Shown here one piece after another: positions 27,556-36,724 of a stretch of 42,050 nt of DNA (position 1 is its first letter; the number at the start of each line of letters is the position of its first letter). This DNA is from Paracoccaceae bacterium. GTDB lineage: Bacteria; Pseudomonadota; Alphaproteobacteria; Rhodobacterales; Rhodobacteraceae. Location of the stretch: NCBI GenBank assembly GCA_029242355.1, contig JAQWUC010000042.1:1-42050 (forward strand), read 5' to 3'. Under the pieces are notes generated by a model, which was given only the letters and a program-made list of their open reading frames with translations, did not search any database and was not told where the DNA came from. A program made the translations under genes and the position numbers.

Positions 27556-28440
27556 TCATGATTTACTTTTTATTTTTCGTATGTTCTCCCGATATGATAT
27601 GAGGGTAATCGAAACAATGATAAGTCCACCCCCAATTACAACAAATGGATCCACACCTTCCCCAAAAACTAGTATTCCAAGCAATGTCGCCCAAACCAGC
27701 TGTAGAAACGTTACTGGTTGCACTACGACTAATGGCGCCAATGCTAATGCCTTTGTCATAAAAAAATGACCAAGTGTTGCAAAAAGGGCCACGAAACTTA
27801 ACGCGATAATGTCCATTAGCGAAGGCGACACCCATACTATGAAAGCTAAAGGAGCTAAGGCGATTGTAACAAAAAGAGTCATCATAGCAACAATTGCTGT
27901 TGCACTTTCGGTTCGGGTAAGTTCCTTCACCATAAGATAAGAACCTGCAAAAAACATGGTTGCACTTATTTGGGCAGCATGCCCAAAGATTAAATTTTGA
28001 AACCCAGGGCGCAAAATTAATAATACTCCCAAAAATGCCAAAATGATGGCTCCAATTCTCCAAAAAGAGATTTTTTCTTTAAAAAAAATAACGGCCCCTA
28101 AGGTCACAAATACTGGCGTCATGTATCCTATCGCCGTTACTTCGGCGACTGGTAATTTTGACATAGCATAAAACCAGAAAACCACCCCTAACGAATGAAA
28201 AATTGAACGAATAAAATAAGGCCAAAAATTACTTTTCCGGAACTGAATAGCTGAACCCCGAAAAAAAAAGGGTATAAAAAAAATCACCCCAATAAAATAC
28301 CTTATGAAAGACGCCTGCGCTGCTGGTAACGCACCGTCCAAATTTTTAACTAAACCAATAACTGCAACAAAACAAAGACCGGACCCAAGCATGAAAATCA
28401 TACCGAAAGATGTGTTTTTCTTAGACCCCTCAATTTGCAC
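27556..28440 (-). CDS. EamA/DMT-family transporter
   Basis: A 294-residue protein of about ten hydrophobic helices arranged as two EamA repeats. The second half of each repeat is recognisable in GYMTPVFVTLGAVIFFKEKISFWRIGAIILAFLGVLLILRP (in pieces: GYMTPVFVTLGAVIFFKEKI and GAIILAFLGVLLILRPG) and in FLQLVWATLLGILVFGEGVDPF. Such drug/metabolite transporters often export amino acids or metabolites, but the substrate here is unknown. The start is a GTG. Confidence 0.9.
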   Translation of the reverse strand: MQIEGSKKNTSFGMIFMLGSGLCFVAVIGLVKNLDGALPAAQASFIRYFIGVIFFIPFFFRGSAIQFRKSNFWPYFIRSIFHSLGVVFWFYAMSKLPVAEVTAIGYMTPVFVTLGAVIFFKEKISFWRIGAIILAFLGVLLILRPGFQNLIFGHAAQISATMFFAGSYLMVKELTRTESATAIVAMMTLFVTIALAPLAFIVWVSPSLMDIIALSFVALFATLGHFFMTKALALAPLVVVQPVTFLQLVWATLLGILVFGEGVDPFVVIGGGLIIVSITLISYRENIRKIKSKS

Positions 28441-28487
28441 TTATTCTATTTCCTACTAAAATTGGAATGATTAAATAAAATTTTAAA

Positions 28488-29261
28488 TTATTTACCTTTA
28501 AATATTGGTTGTTCCTTTTTAAAAAAAGAAATCACGGCATTCTTAAAATCTTCAGAAATAGAAACTTTGTCCTGCTCAAGAGCTTCCGCCATAAATGCCT
28601 CATCGTAACTATAGGAAGGAGCTTTTCGAAGAAGTCTCTTAGCTGCTGAACTTGCCAGCGGGGAACGACTTGCCAATAGATAAGCCCATTTGTTGGACTC
28701 CTCGTGTAATTTGTCATCTGGCACAACTTTATTTGCTAAACCAAATTTAACACATTCATCCGAGCTGAGTTTTCCTCCTTCTACAACCAGTTGCAGAGCT
28801 TGACGATAACCCAATGCTTTTTCCAAGAGCCATGTAGCGCCTCCGTCAGGAACAAGCCCAATATTACTAAAAATCATTGATAATTTTGCCGACTTACTCA
28901 TAATTAGAAAATCACAGGCTAAGGCTAATGCAGAGCCTATTCCCGCTGCAGAGCCATGAACCGACGCTACGTACAGCAATCTGCTCTTTACTATTTTATC
29001 AAATATTGGCTTGTATTCTTTTTCCAAATGCTCGGAGATAGGAGTTGGAAAACCTTCCTTGAGATCTGCACCAGCAGTAAATCCAGGTCCAGACCCTCTG
29101 ATAACGACAACCCGGACTTTATGCATACCTTCTAACTTTTCAAGAAGTTCTGGTAAATCTTTCCTTAATTTGTTATTAAAAGCATTATATTGTTTCGGGC
29201 GGTTAAGCGTGATCTCAGCGACAGAATCTGTAATTAAAAAAGTCAAACATTCTTCAGACAA
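28488..29261 (-). CDS. Enoyl-CoA hydratase/isomerase family protein (crotonase)
   Basis: Crotonase-fold acyl-CoA enzyme of 257 residues. The oxyanion-hole segments FTAGADLKEGF and HGSAAGIGSALALACD are present, and FSNIGLVPDGGATWLLEKALG is the second active-site region, of the PDGG type common in PaaG-like isomerases/hydratases rather than the ERLT type of classical hydratases. The precise substrate is open. The start is TTG at 29261, supported by GGAGGG 5 nt upstream. It diverges from a second crotonase gene across 89 bp. Confidence 0.9.
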   Translation of the reverse strand: MSEECLTFLITDSVAEITLNRPKQYNAFNNKLRKDLPELLEKLEGMHKVRVVVIRGSGPGFTAGADLKEGFPTPISEHLEKEYKPIFDKIVKSRLLYVASVHGSAAGIGSALALACDFLIMSKSAKLSMIFSNIGLVPDGGATWLLEKALGYRQALQLVVEGGKLSSDECVKFGLANKVVPDDKLHEESNKWAYLLASRSPLASSAAKRLLRKAPSYSYDEAFMAEALEQDKVSISEDFKNAVISFFKKEQPIFKGK

Positions 29262-29350
29262 TTAACCCTCCAGGAATTATAATGCTTAGATACGTACCTT
29301 CACAAACTAAAAGCATGACTTCAATGCTTTTTAATTAGCGATATCATATT

Positions 29351-30172
29351 ATGTCAGAATTTATTAAATTTGAATTAAAAAATAATATTGCTACGATTAC
29401 CATTAATAGACCAAAGAAAAAAAATGCTCTCACTTTCGAAATGCTGCAAAGATTAACAGATATAGGTGAAAGCTTAAAATCTGAAAATAATCTTTTGTGC
29501 GTACTAATAACCGGTAAAGACGGTATTTTCTGCTCTGGAATCGATATTACTAATTTCGCGACACTGGCAACTAACAAGACTTTCCTTAACTCATTGATAG
29601 AGCCTTTGAACGGGTTACCCTACAACACAATGCAAAAACCATGTATTATTTGGCAGGAATTAGCGGTTCCAGTAATTGCTATCCTTGAAGGTCCAGTTTT
29701 TGGTGCCGGCCTTCAACTCGCCTTAGGAGCGGATATCCGAATTGCAGCGCCCAATGCTGAACTTTCAATCATGGAAACTAAATGGGGTTTAATTCCTGAT
29801 ATGGGAATTACACAGACTCTTCCGAAGTTAATGAACTACGATCAAGCTTTGCTTGCAACGCTAACTTCAACTTTAATAAACGCAAAAAAAGCTTGCGAAT
29901 TAGGCCTAATAACAATTTGTACTGAAAGTCCGTATCAAAAAGGTATTAAATTGGCAGAAGAATTTGGCTACAAATCACCAGACGCTCTGAGAGCTGCAAA
30001 AACCCTTTATAAGAAAGCTTGGAGAGAAACTAATACTGATAATCTTCAATTAGAAGCTTTGTTACAAAAACAATTGATTGGTAGCGCAAATCAAATGGAA
30101 GCTGTCTTTGCAAATATTGAGAAGCGTAGACCCAACTTTAGCAAACAACCTATATGTAATGCAAAATCATGA
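29351..30172 (+). CDS. Enoyl-CoA hydratase/isomerase family protein (second crotonase)
   Basis: A 273-residue crotonase. ITINRPKKKNALTFEMLQRL is the family N-terminus, FCSGIDITNF and EGPVFGAGLQLALGADIRIA the oxyanion-hole region, and METKWGLIPDMGITQTLPKL the second active-site region, with D in place of the classical hydratase glutamate. It is distinct from the divergent crotonase next to it and probably acts on a different acyl-CoA. Its 3' end overlaps a small zinc-finger gene by 14 nt. Confidence 0.9.
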   Translation: MSEFIKFELKNNIATITINRPKKKNALTFEMLQRLTDIGESLKSENNLLCVLITGKDGIFCSGIDITNFATLATNKTFLNSLIEPLNGLPYNTMQKPCIIWQELAVPVIAILEGPVFGAGLQLALGADIRIAAPNAELSIMETKWGLIPDMGITQTLPKLMNYDQALLATLTSTLINAKKACELGLITICTESPYQKGIKLAEEFGYKSPDALRAAKTLYKKAWRETNTDNLQLEALLQKQLIGSANQMEAVFANIEKRRPNFSKQPICNAKS

Positions 30173-30497
30173 GCTAAAAATAATTAAGAAAGTAATAAAT
30201 GATCGTCTCAAAATTCTAACTTTTGAAGACGAATTCAACAAAGGTGCTTCTAATACAGTCGAATTAGACCAACAAAGCATTGGACGCTTAAGCAGAATGG
30301 ACGCTTTGCAACAGCAAGCCATGGCAAAAGCAATGGGTGCCAGAAGGCAAAACGAAAAAAGAGCTCTTAAAGAGGCTCTTTACCGAATGAACCAAGGTGA
30401 CTATGGTGACTGTATTGATTGCGGCGAAGCAATTGAATTTGAACGCCTGAAATTAAAACCGTCAGTTTTAAAATGTTTAGATTGCATGAAAATGTAA
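30159..30497 (+). CDS. DksA/TraR-type C4 zinc-finger protein
   Basis: A 112-residue protein with a helical N-terminal region (RMDALQQQAMAKAMGARRQN) and a C-terminal CIDCGEAIEFERLKLKPSVL...CLDC zinc finger with two CxxC pairs. This matches short DksA/TraR-like proteins that bind the RNA polymerase secondary channel; the acidic coiled-coil tip of true DksA is not obvious, so the effect on transcription is unknown. ATG 30159 is chosen because homology starts soon after it; an earlier in-frame start would overlap the crotonase by 95 nt. Confidence 0.85.
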   Translation: MQNHELKIIKKVINDRLKILTFEDEFNKGASNTVELDQQSIGRLSRMDALQQQAMAKAMGARRQNEKRALKEALYRMNQGDYGDCIDCGEAIEFERLKLKPSVLKCLDCMKM

Positions 30498-30540
30498 TTA
30501 TACAAATTCTTATTAGGCATAATTTATTGTATGAAATTAT

Positions 30541-31758
30541 ATGATTAAGAACAACTTTTATGTAGATAATGCGCAATGGTTGTTTGCTGGCGCCCTCTTA
30601 ACTTTTTCAACTGCGTTTGGGCAGACGTTTTTTATTTCACTATTTGCAAGTGAAATACGCAACTATTTTAATATAAGCCACTCAATGTGGGGGGCAATTT
30701 ATGCAACTGGCACACTTTCAGCGGCTACTTTAATGCTTATTGTCGGAGGGCTCGCCGATAATTATCGAGCACGCCCTTTAACCCTAACTATAATGGGTCT
30801 CTTTATGCTATCTTCTTTAATGATGGCTACAGTATCATCCATCTGGTTATTACCACTTATCATTTTTGGACTTCGATTTTGTGGTCAAGGTATGCTATCG
30901 CATTTAGCCATGGTATTTGCAGGCCGATGGTTTTCAAAAAACAGAGGTCGAACGATTGGGATCGCGTCCCTTGGCCTATCAATTTCTGAGGCGATTTTCC
31001 CTTATTTATTTGTCTTTCTGACTGGTATCCTTGGTTGGCGAGGAAGTTGGGGTGTAGCTACAGTTCTCATTGCAATTCTGGCGATTCCAATGTCACTTCT
31101 GCTTTCAAAAGAGCGTAATCCTAAATCATCGGGAGACGGAACAAAGCAAAAGATAACAGGCATGTTGGGTCGCCATTGGAAACGAGCAGAAGTACTAAAA
31201 CATTGGGTCTTCTGGTTAGCTCTGCCCGCGTTACTGGTGCAGCCGATTTTCAGCACAACCTTTTTCTTTCAACAGGTGTATTTCACTGAAATTAAAAATT
31301 GGCCGCTAGAACTTTATGTCGCACTAATTCCTATATATACTATCACCAGTCTAGTGGGATTATTTATTGGAAGCCTTATTATAGATAGGTACCGAACCCC
31401 AATATTGTTGCCACTATATTTGCTCCCAATGGCAGCTGGCTTCATTATAGGCGCCAACGCGGATACATTAATAGGTGCCGGAATATGCTTCATGTTTCTT
31501 GGTTTGATGCAAGGTTTAGGCGCAACTGTTTCTGGAGCATTCTGGCCGGAGTTTTATGGAACAAAACACTTAGGTTCCGTGCGATCTGTTGCCATGTCAT
31601 TAATGGTGTTTGCTACCGCCCTCGGCCCTTTAGGTAGTGGCATTCTAATTGATAAAGGATTTGGATTAGAGTTTCAATACACCATAATGGCCGGAGTTAC
31701 TTTGGCCGCCTGTGGCGCCATGCTTTTTGTGACCATAGGTACAAAAAAAATGTTTTAA
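30541..31758 (+). CDS. Major facilitator superfamily transporter
   Basis: A 405-residue protein with 12 predicted helices. The loop motif GGLADNYRARPLT after helix 2 and FAGRWFSKNRGRTIGIASLG after helix 4 are MFS features of the monocarboxylate/oxalate-formate antiporter-like branch. Substrate unknown. It lies 43 nt downstream of the zinc-finger gene and converges with the CoA-transferase genes. Confidence 0.9.
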   Translation: MIKNNFYVDNAQWLFAGALLTFSTAFGQTFFISLFASEIRNYFNISHSMWGAIYATGTLSAATLMLIVGGLADNYRARPLTLTIMGLFMLSSLMMATVSSIWLLPLIIFGLRFCGQGMLSHLAMVFAGRWFSKNRGRTIGIASLGLSISEAIFPYLFVFLTGILGWRGSWGVATVLIAILAIPMSLLLSKERNPKSSGDGTKQKITGMLGRHWKRAEVLKHWVFWLALPALLVQPIFSTTFFFQQVYFTEIKNWPLELYVALIPIYTITSLVGLFIGSLIIDRYRTPILLPLYLLPMAAGFIIGANADTLIGAGICFMFLGLMQGLGATVSGAFWPEFYGTKHLGSVRSVAMSLMVFATALGPLGSGILIDKGFGLEFQYTIMAGVTLAACGAMLFVTIGTKKMF

Positions 31759-31776
31759 AAATCAATGTATCAAACT

Positions 31777-32403
31777 TTAATCAATGAGCTTGGCCTCAGT
31801 GATAACTTTAACATTATCTAAAGAAACTCCAGCTGCAAGCTCTACAATCTTCAAACCGCCAGCAACAACGTCAAAAATACCCATGTTAGTGATAACTCGA
31901 TCTACAACAGATTTGCCCGTAAGCGGCAAAGTACAGTCTTTTAAAAGTTTGCTTTCACCATGTTTGTTGGAATGATCCATTATAACAACAACTCTCTTTA
32001 CTCCGGCGACTAAATCCATCGCTCCTCCCATACCCTTAACTAATTTTCCTGGAATCATCCAATTCGCCAAATCACCATTTTCTGAGACTTCCATAGCGCC
32101 CAAAATCGCCATATCAATATGACCTCCTCGGATCATTGAAAAGCTATCCGCACTATTAAAATAACTAGTCCGTGGAAGCTCCGTAACAGTTTGTTTTCCA
32201 GCATTTATTAAATCAGCGTCAACTTGGTTTTCTGTTGGGAAGGGACCCATACCAAGCATCCCATTTTCCGATTGAAGAGTTACATCTATTCCTTCGGGAA
32301 TAAAATTGGAAACGAGCGTAGGAATGCCAATACCTAAATTAACATACATTCCATCTTTAAGCTCTTTAGCAGCAACTTCAGCCATTTGATTTCGATTCCA
32401 CAT
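31777..32403 (-). CDS. scoB: 3-oxoacid CoA-transferase subunit B
   Basis: Beta subunit of the heterodimeric CoA-transferase that activates acetoacetate (or 3-oxoadipate) with succinyl-CoA. The catalytic glutamate lies in [15 protein letters not shown], and [14 protein letters not shown] is the family N-terminal block. The 208 residues fit the subunit. It starts 2 nt after the scoA stop, in the same operon. Acetoacetate versus 3-oxoadipate cannot be separated from the sequence; no protocatechuate genes are nearby, so ketone-body use is preferred. Confidence 0.93.
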   Translation of the reverse strand: MWNRNQMAEVAAKELKDGMYVNLGIGIPTLVSNFIPEGIDVTLQSENGMLGMGPFPTENQVDADLINAGKQTVTELPRTSYFNSADSFSMIRGGHIDMAILGAMEVSENGDLANWMIPGKLVKGMGGAMDLVAGVKRVVVIMDHSNKHGESKLLKDCTLPLTGKSVVDRVITNMGIFDVVAGGLKIVELAAGVSLDNVKVITEAKLID

Positions 32404-32405
32404 TT

Positions 32406-33110
32406 TTAAACTTCCTTTGAACTACTTAAAGTCAAATTTTCAATCCTTTTCTCATGATCGCCTTTGATTATTCGATTTACAAATATACCAGGCGTATGAA
32501 TTTCGTCTGGATCCAAAGTCCCTATTGAAACGATTTCTTCAACCTCAGCTACACAAATCCTTCCGCAAGTGGCAGCGTTGGGGTTAAAATTACGGGCTGT
32601 TTTTCGGTAGACTAAATTCCCCTGTTCATCACCCTTCCAAGCCTTGACAATCGATAAATCCGCCATCATTCCAAGCTCTAAAATATAAGTTTGATCATTA
32701 AAAACCTTATGCTCTTTTCCCTCAGCAACTGTTGTTCCAACGCCGGTCTTAGTATAAAATCCTGGGATCCCCGCACCACCAGCCCTCATTCTTTCAGCCA
32801 ATGTTCCTTGAGGAGTAAACTCTAGCTCCAGCTCACCCGCTAAATATTGGCGCATAAATTCTGCGTTTTCTCCAACATAAGAGGAAATCATTTTCTTTAT
32901 TTGTCGTGTGGCCAAAAGTTGACCTAGACCAAAATCATCAACGCCCGCATTATTAGACGCAACAGTTAAATCTTTAATCTTTGTTTTTGAAATTTCTTCA
33001 ATTAAATTTTCAGGAATGCCGCATAATCCAAAACCTCCCGCGGCTATTAACATTCCATCAAATAATAAACCATCCAATGCTGAAGCTGCTGACTTATATA
33101 TCTTCTTCAT
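32406..33110 (-). CDS. scoA: 3-oxoacid CoA-transferase subunit A
   Basis: Alpha subunit of the same CoA-transferase. [15 protein letters not shown] near residues 23-37 is the family CoA-binding signature, and [19 protein letters not shown] is a second conserved block. The 234 residues fit. It is the first gene of the scoAB pair, preceded by 106 bp of AT-rich sequence with no clear promoter. Confidence 0.93.
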   Translation of the reverse strand: MKKIYKSAASALDGLLFDGMLIAAGGFGLCGIPENLIEEISKTKIKDLTVASNNAGVDDFGLGQLLATRQIKKMISSYVGENAEFMRQYLAGELELEFTPQGTLAERMRAGGAGIPGFYTKTGVGTTVAEGKEHKVFNDQTYILELGMMADLSIVKAWKGDEQGNLVYRKTARNFNPNAATCGRICVAEVEEIVSIGTLDPDEIHTPGIFVNRIIKGDHEKRIENLTLSSSKEV

Positions 33111-33216
33111 TTAACTTTAACCCAAATTTTAATTTCCTATAATTCATACGTACACTGACTATCCTAATTGGTCTATTAGAAATATAATATAAACAACTTA
33201 CTAAGAACGCCTTGAT

Positions 33217-33849
33217 TTATTCATTTTCGTTATCATCGGCCCCTGCCCCAAGTAACCGCGACATCGGACTTTCTGGTACATAGGTTTTATGCGCCATTTT
33301 TGTTAAAAAATCCCAGCTATCAATTGAACTTCTTTCTATTGATCGCTTTAAAAAAAATGGTTCTTTTGAACTCTCAGAGATTGAAACAACTAAACTACCA
33401 ACACTTTTGGGATTAATATTTTTCCCAGAAACATTAAAACCGTCCTCATTCATAGTAATTTGACAATTATCCCATGAGACAGAAAAAGAATACTGTTCAT
33501 TTTGCAACCGCAATAATGCTCCTACAACAGAAAGTGGACCAATAACAGGGTCTTTTATCTTAATGTTACTCTCGAGTACATCTGACAAACAATCTAAAAA
33601 AAACACTCCGAGTAGAAGGCCCGTTTTAGGCTTACCTATTTCATCAAAAGATCCTTCATAAATCGAAGGATGTTCCAAACCATTGTCATCTATAAATTTC
33701 AAACTTAAATAAATTGCATCAGGGCCCGGTAACCTGAGCTCAGACAGATGTCGCGCAATCAAACCAGTTTCTTCGGCCAGACCCCAACTAAGTCCAACAC
33801 CTTTTGCAGCTTTTTTACATTGAGCTTCTATCTCACCAAGGGAATACAT
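33217..33849 (-). CDS. DUF3726-like protein of the M19 cassette
   Basis: A 210-residue protein of unknown function. The N-terminus MYSLGEIEAQCKKAAKGVGLSWGLAEETG resembles the DUF3726 family (quoted here as MYSLGEIEAQCKKAAKGVGL and SWGLAEETG), recognised by memory and not by search. No signal peptide or membrane segment is seen. ATG 33849 begins 5 nt after the stop of the upstream 565-residue gene and matches the family start; a TTG 36 nt earlier would overlap that gene. It is the last gene of a cassette with that protein and an M19-type enzyme, so a shared role is likely but unknown. Confidence 0.72.
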   Translation of the reverse strand: MYSLGEIEAQCKKAAKGVGLSWGLAEETGLIARHLSELRLPGPDAIYLSLKFIDDNGLEHPSIYEGSFDEIGKPKTGLLLGVFFLDCLSDVLESNIKIKDPVIGPLSVVGALLRLQNEQYSFSVSWDNCQITMNEDGFNVSGKNINPKSVGSLVVSISESSKEPFFLKRSIERSSIDSWDFLTKMAHKTYVPESPMSRLLGAGADDNENE

Positions 33850-33854
33850 CGCGT

Positions 33855-35552
33855 CTAAGAGACTTTCGAACCCGAATAAGGCCAAAAATCATCATATGCA
33901 CAAACTAACTCATTTGGAAACGGTGCATTTTGATACATACAAATTCTAACCCAACGGTCGGAGCGTGGATCAAACCTGTCAGCGCCAAAAAAAGAAAGCT
34001 TACATCTCAACATATCGATTGGTTTCATGTTTGAACCAATTAAATTATCTCTAATCTCACCATAAGGAACTTCCCGATGCTCCGTTACCCGTCTAACACA
34101 ATGCCGATGTTGTGGATAAAGCATTAAAAAATTAGCGATCTTATCGTTTAAAGGCCATTCTTGAAGGGCCTCATACAACTCTTTAATATCACGCCCTATG
34201 GCCAGTGGTTGTTCTAACTCTGATCCATCTTCTTCAAATCTTTGTCCTAATCTAGGCTCTAATTTATCCTCAGAGACATACCAAAATCTTGCTTGTCCAT
34301 CTTGGGTTTTATAATCATATTCAAGTGCCCAAGAAAACGAATGTTTAATTATATTTATAATTATTCCACAAGCTAATTTACCGTCTAAACGGAAATATTT
34401 GTTTTCATCAATCGCCATTTCTGACGATAACCCATCAACTAAATCCCCGTATGGCTCTAAGATTAGAGAACATAAAGCTTCTTGGCCTTCCAACGTTAAG
34501 TTTATTAATGCCCAGTCATATAATTTGTTCCATGGGAATTGGTCACCAATGCAGATTGACTTAAAAAACCCTTTAATTTCTTTCAAATCTTTCCGGAGGT
34601 TCTTCAGCTTAGAAATTTGGATTGGGTGCTGCGATGTCCAACAAATAGCATTTTGATAGCAGCTCTCTAAAAGCATCGAAAAAAGATTCGCCTCTTCACT
34701 CGTCATAATTGGTATTTCTCTAACACGTGCAATCGCTGTTTCCCTTGCTCTAATCCATCGATCGAATAAACTGGGGTGATTTACAATAAATGGTGCCATT
34801 CCAAGACCAGTTGAGTTTCCAATTCCAAAGCGCTTACGCAATTTAGGCTCTATCTTACAAGCATTCTCACCACCCTGCTCGAAGGCAACAAACTCAACTA
34901 GATCTAGTACAAAGCATCGCACAAGATAAACTGCCAACATTTCAGCTTGAAATGGCATCGCCAACTCTACCCTATCTTTTAAAAAAGTTCGGTCGCTTAA
35001 ACCAAATTTACCAGATCCATATACAGCGGTCGTTCGCATCAAGTAGCCAACATCCTCTACATCTTTAAGCTCTGGCTGCTTACCTTCGGAAAGTGCCGTA
35101 ACGACTTTGTTCCAAAGCCTTACTGATTTATTAGCTCTTCCAAGTACCAGCTCTGTCGCGTTCAAACGTCCTTCCTCTTGGAAAGGAACGTTTTTTTTCA
35201 ACCGGTCAATTTCTTGAGTATCTGGAATACCGTCAAAAAGAGTAAATGTAACATCCCAGGCTGTGGCAATTACGCGATCAGACCGTTTGTCAGCCGGTAA
35301 ATAGTTTGAGAAAGTCACTAACGAATATTCTCGCTCTGGACCCTTCACACTATAAACTGCGGTTCCGTATCCGTCAGCAGATATGTCCCAAACTGGAATT
35401 GAGAATTTCCACTTTTCCACTGCCAGCCGTCGCAGTAATTGCCTCATAAAACTTAAACGCGTCTGATGGAAGCTACCTAATCTTGGAAGATGCATAACCT
35501 CACTTGGAGTTCTTAAAGAAATTTTTATTTTTTTACTCTTTAAACTTTTCAT
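33855..35552 (-). CDS. Conserved-looking protein of unknown function, 565 residues
   Basis: I do not recognise this family. The protein appears soluble, without signal peptide or clear membrane segments, and is rich in charged and aromatic residues. Potential landmarks are LPRLGSFHQTRLSFMRQLLR near the N-terminus, ELVLGRANKSVRLWNKVV, FGIGNSTGLGMAPFIVNHPS in the middle, and a tryptophan-rich C-terminus ending FWPYSG. Codon use looks like its neighbours, so this is a real gene. It lies 27 nt after the M19-type gene and 5 nt before the DUF3726-like gene. The start ATG has a weak ribosome binding site; MHLPRLGSF further in is a possible alternative. Confidence 0.7.
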   Translation of the reverse strand: MKSLKSKKIKISLRTPSEVMHLPRLGSFHQTRLSFMRQLLRRLAVEKWKFSIPVWDISADGYGTAVYSVKGPEREYSLVTFSNYLPADKRSDRVIATAWDVTFTLFDGIPDTQEIDRLKKNVPFQEEGRLNATELVLGRANKSVRLWNKVVTALSEGKQPELKDVEDVGYLMRTTAVYGSGKFGLSDRTFLKDRVELAMPFQAEMLAVYLVRCFVLDLVEFVAFEQGGENACKIEPKLRKRFGIGNSTGLGMAPFIVNHPSLFDRWIRARETAIARVREIPIMTSEEANLFSMLLESCYQNAICWTSQHPIQISKLKNLRKDLKEIKGFFKSICIGDQFPWNKLYDWALINLTLEGQEALCSLILEPYGDLVDGLSSEMAIDENKYFRLDGKLACGIIINIIKHSFSWALEYDYKTQDGQARFWYVSEDKLEPRLGQRFEEDGSELEQPLAIGRDIKELYEALQEWPLNDKIANFLMLYPQHRHCVRRVTEHREVPYGEIRDNLIGSNMKPIDMLRCKLSFFGADRFDPRSDRWVRICMYQNAPFPNELVCAYDDFWPYSGSKVS

Positions 35553-35579
35553 TTTTCACACAAAATGTCCTATTAAGCA

Positions 35580-36566
35580 TTATTTACTTTTTAGCGTAAA
35601 ACTATTCTCAAAAAATCGTAACCAGTTTCCACCCATGACTTTGGAAATATCGTCATTGTTCATTCCTAATTTCTTTAAGCCAACCTGTAAATTGGGAAAA
35701 TCGGTATTGTCTTTATAAAAATCTGGCATAACCGGAAAGCCCGCATTTGATGCCGAACCTTCGCCATAATCAATTTTTTTTGTCCAACGCCCGGCACGCA
35801 TCCATTCTACAATAGAATTAGGTTGATCCTGGCACAAATCAGAACCGATTCCAATATTCTCTACTCCAATCATATCTGCTGTTTTGCAAATCATACCACA
35901 AAAATCCTCTAAAGAACAGAGTGACCCATTTTTTAAATGGTGCGGGTAAAGTGAAAATCCAATCATACCACCCGTTTGTGATAACGCCTTTAAGACCTTA
36001 TCTGACTTATTTCTAAGAGCAGAATGCCACCAAGAAGGGTTGGCATGTGTAATGGCTACAGGACGATTGGAAGTTTCAATAACTTGCAAAGTGGATTTCT
36101 CACCAGAATGGCTCATGTCAATCACCATACCCAAGCGGTTCATTTCTTCAACGACTTCCAAACCCATCCGAGTCAATCCAGTATCTTGCTTTTCATAGCA
36201 ACCTGAAGCAAGAAGAGATTGGTTATTGTAGGTGAGTTGCATAAATCTTATCCCCAGCTTTTGCCATACTTCTAATAATCTAATATCATCCTCGATGGGG
36301 GAAGGGTTTTGAAAGCCTAAAAAAATTGATGTGCGGCCTGTTTCCTTTGCTAGCCGAACATCCTCAGCATAAAATCCTTGAAAAATATGATCCGAATAAT
36401 CTTGAAAATACTGATGCCACTTTTCAAGATTTAGAACGGTATCTCGAAACCCCTCATGGTAGGCAATTGTAACGTGAACCGCATCAATATGCGCATCTCT
36501 CATCTCTTCAAAAACCTTGCCTGACCAATTGGCGTACTGTAAGCAGTCGATTAAAACGTCATCCAT
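35580..36566 (-). CDS. Peptidase M19 (membrane dipeptidase)-like protein with degenerate metal site
   Basis: TIM-barrel protein of the M19 renal-dipeptidase superfamily, 328 residues, without a signal peptide. IDMSHSG (His153), ITHANPSWW (His174) and GIGSDLCQ (Asp243) match metal ligands and the catalytic aspartate of M19. The N-terminal HxD metal pair is replaced by L9 and Y11 in IDCLQYANW, and the bridging glutamate by Q86 in FLGFQNPSP, so a binuclear zinc site of the normal kind is unlikely. A similar M19 subtype (IDGL...W start) is linked to dimethylglycine/betaine catabolism genes in Pseudomonas, as I recall. Function here is unknown; calling it a dipeptidase would be unsafe. Confidence 0.82.
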   Translation of the reverse strand: MDDVLIDCLQYANWSGKVFEEMRDAHIDAVHVTIAYHEGFRDTVLNLEKWHQYFQDYSDHIFQGFYAEDVRLAKETGRTSIFLGFQNPSPIEDDIRLLEVWQKLGIRFMQLTYNNQSLLASGCYEKQDTGLTRMGLEVVEEMNRLGMVIDMSHSGEKSTLQVIETSNRPVAITHANPSWWHSALRNKSDKVLKALSQTGGMIGFSLYPHHLKNGSLCSLEDFCGMICKTADMIGVENIGIGSDLCQDQPNSIVEWMRAGRWTKKIDYGEGSASNAGFPVMPDFYKDNTDFPNLQVGLKKLGMNNDDISKVMGGNWLRFFENSFTLKSK

Positions 36567-36724
36567 CCATTTTCCTTAACCATCACAACAATCCTTTTCT
36601 TTAAACAAATTAGTAAAGGCTTGGTTTAAAGTTTTTAAAAAAATACAAAATAGTTCATTTAACTTTTAACGATAATTCTAAAAGCTTGAAATTCAATTTT
36701 AGCAAAATCCATTGACACCTCAGT

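Noticed and set aside
30078-30158. Longer N-terminus of the zinc-finger protein
   Set aside because: It would overlap the crotonase gene by 95 nt and shows no similarity to DksA-type proteins.
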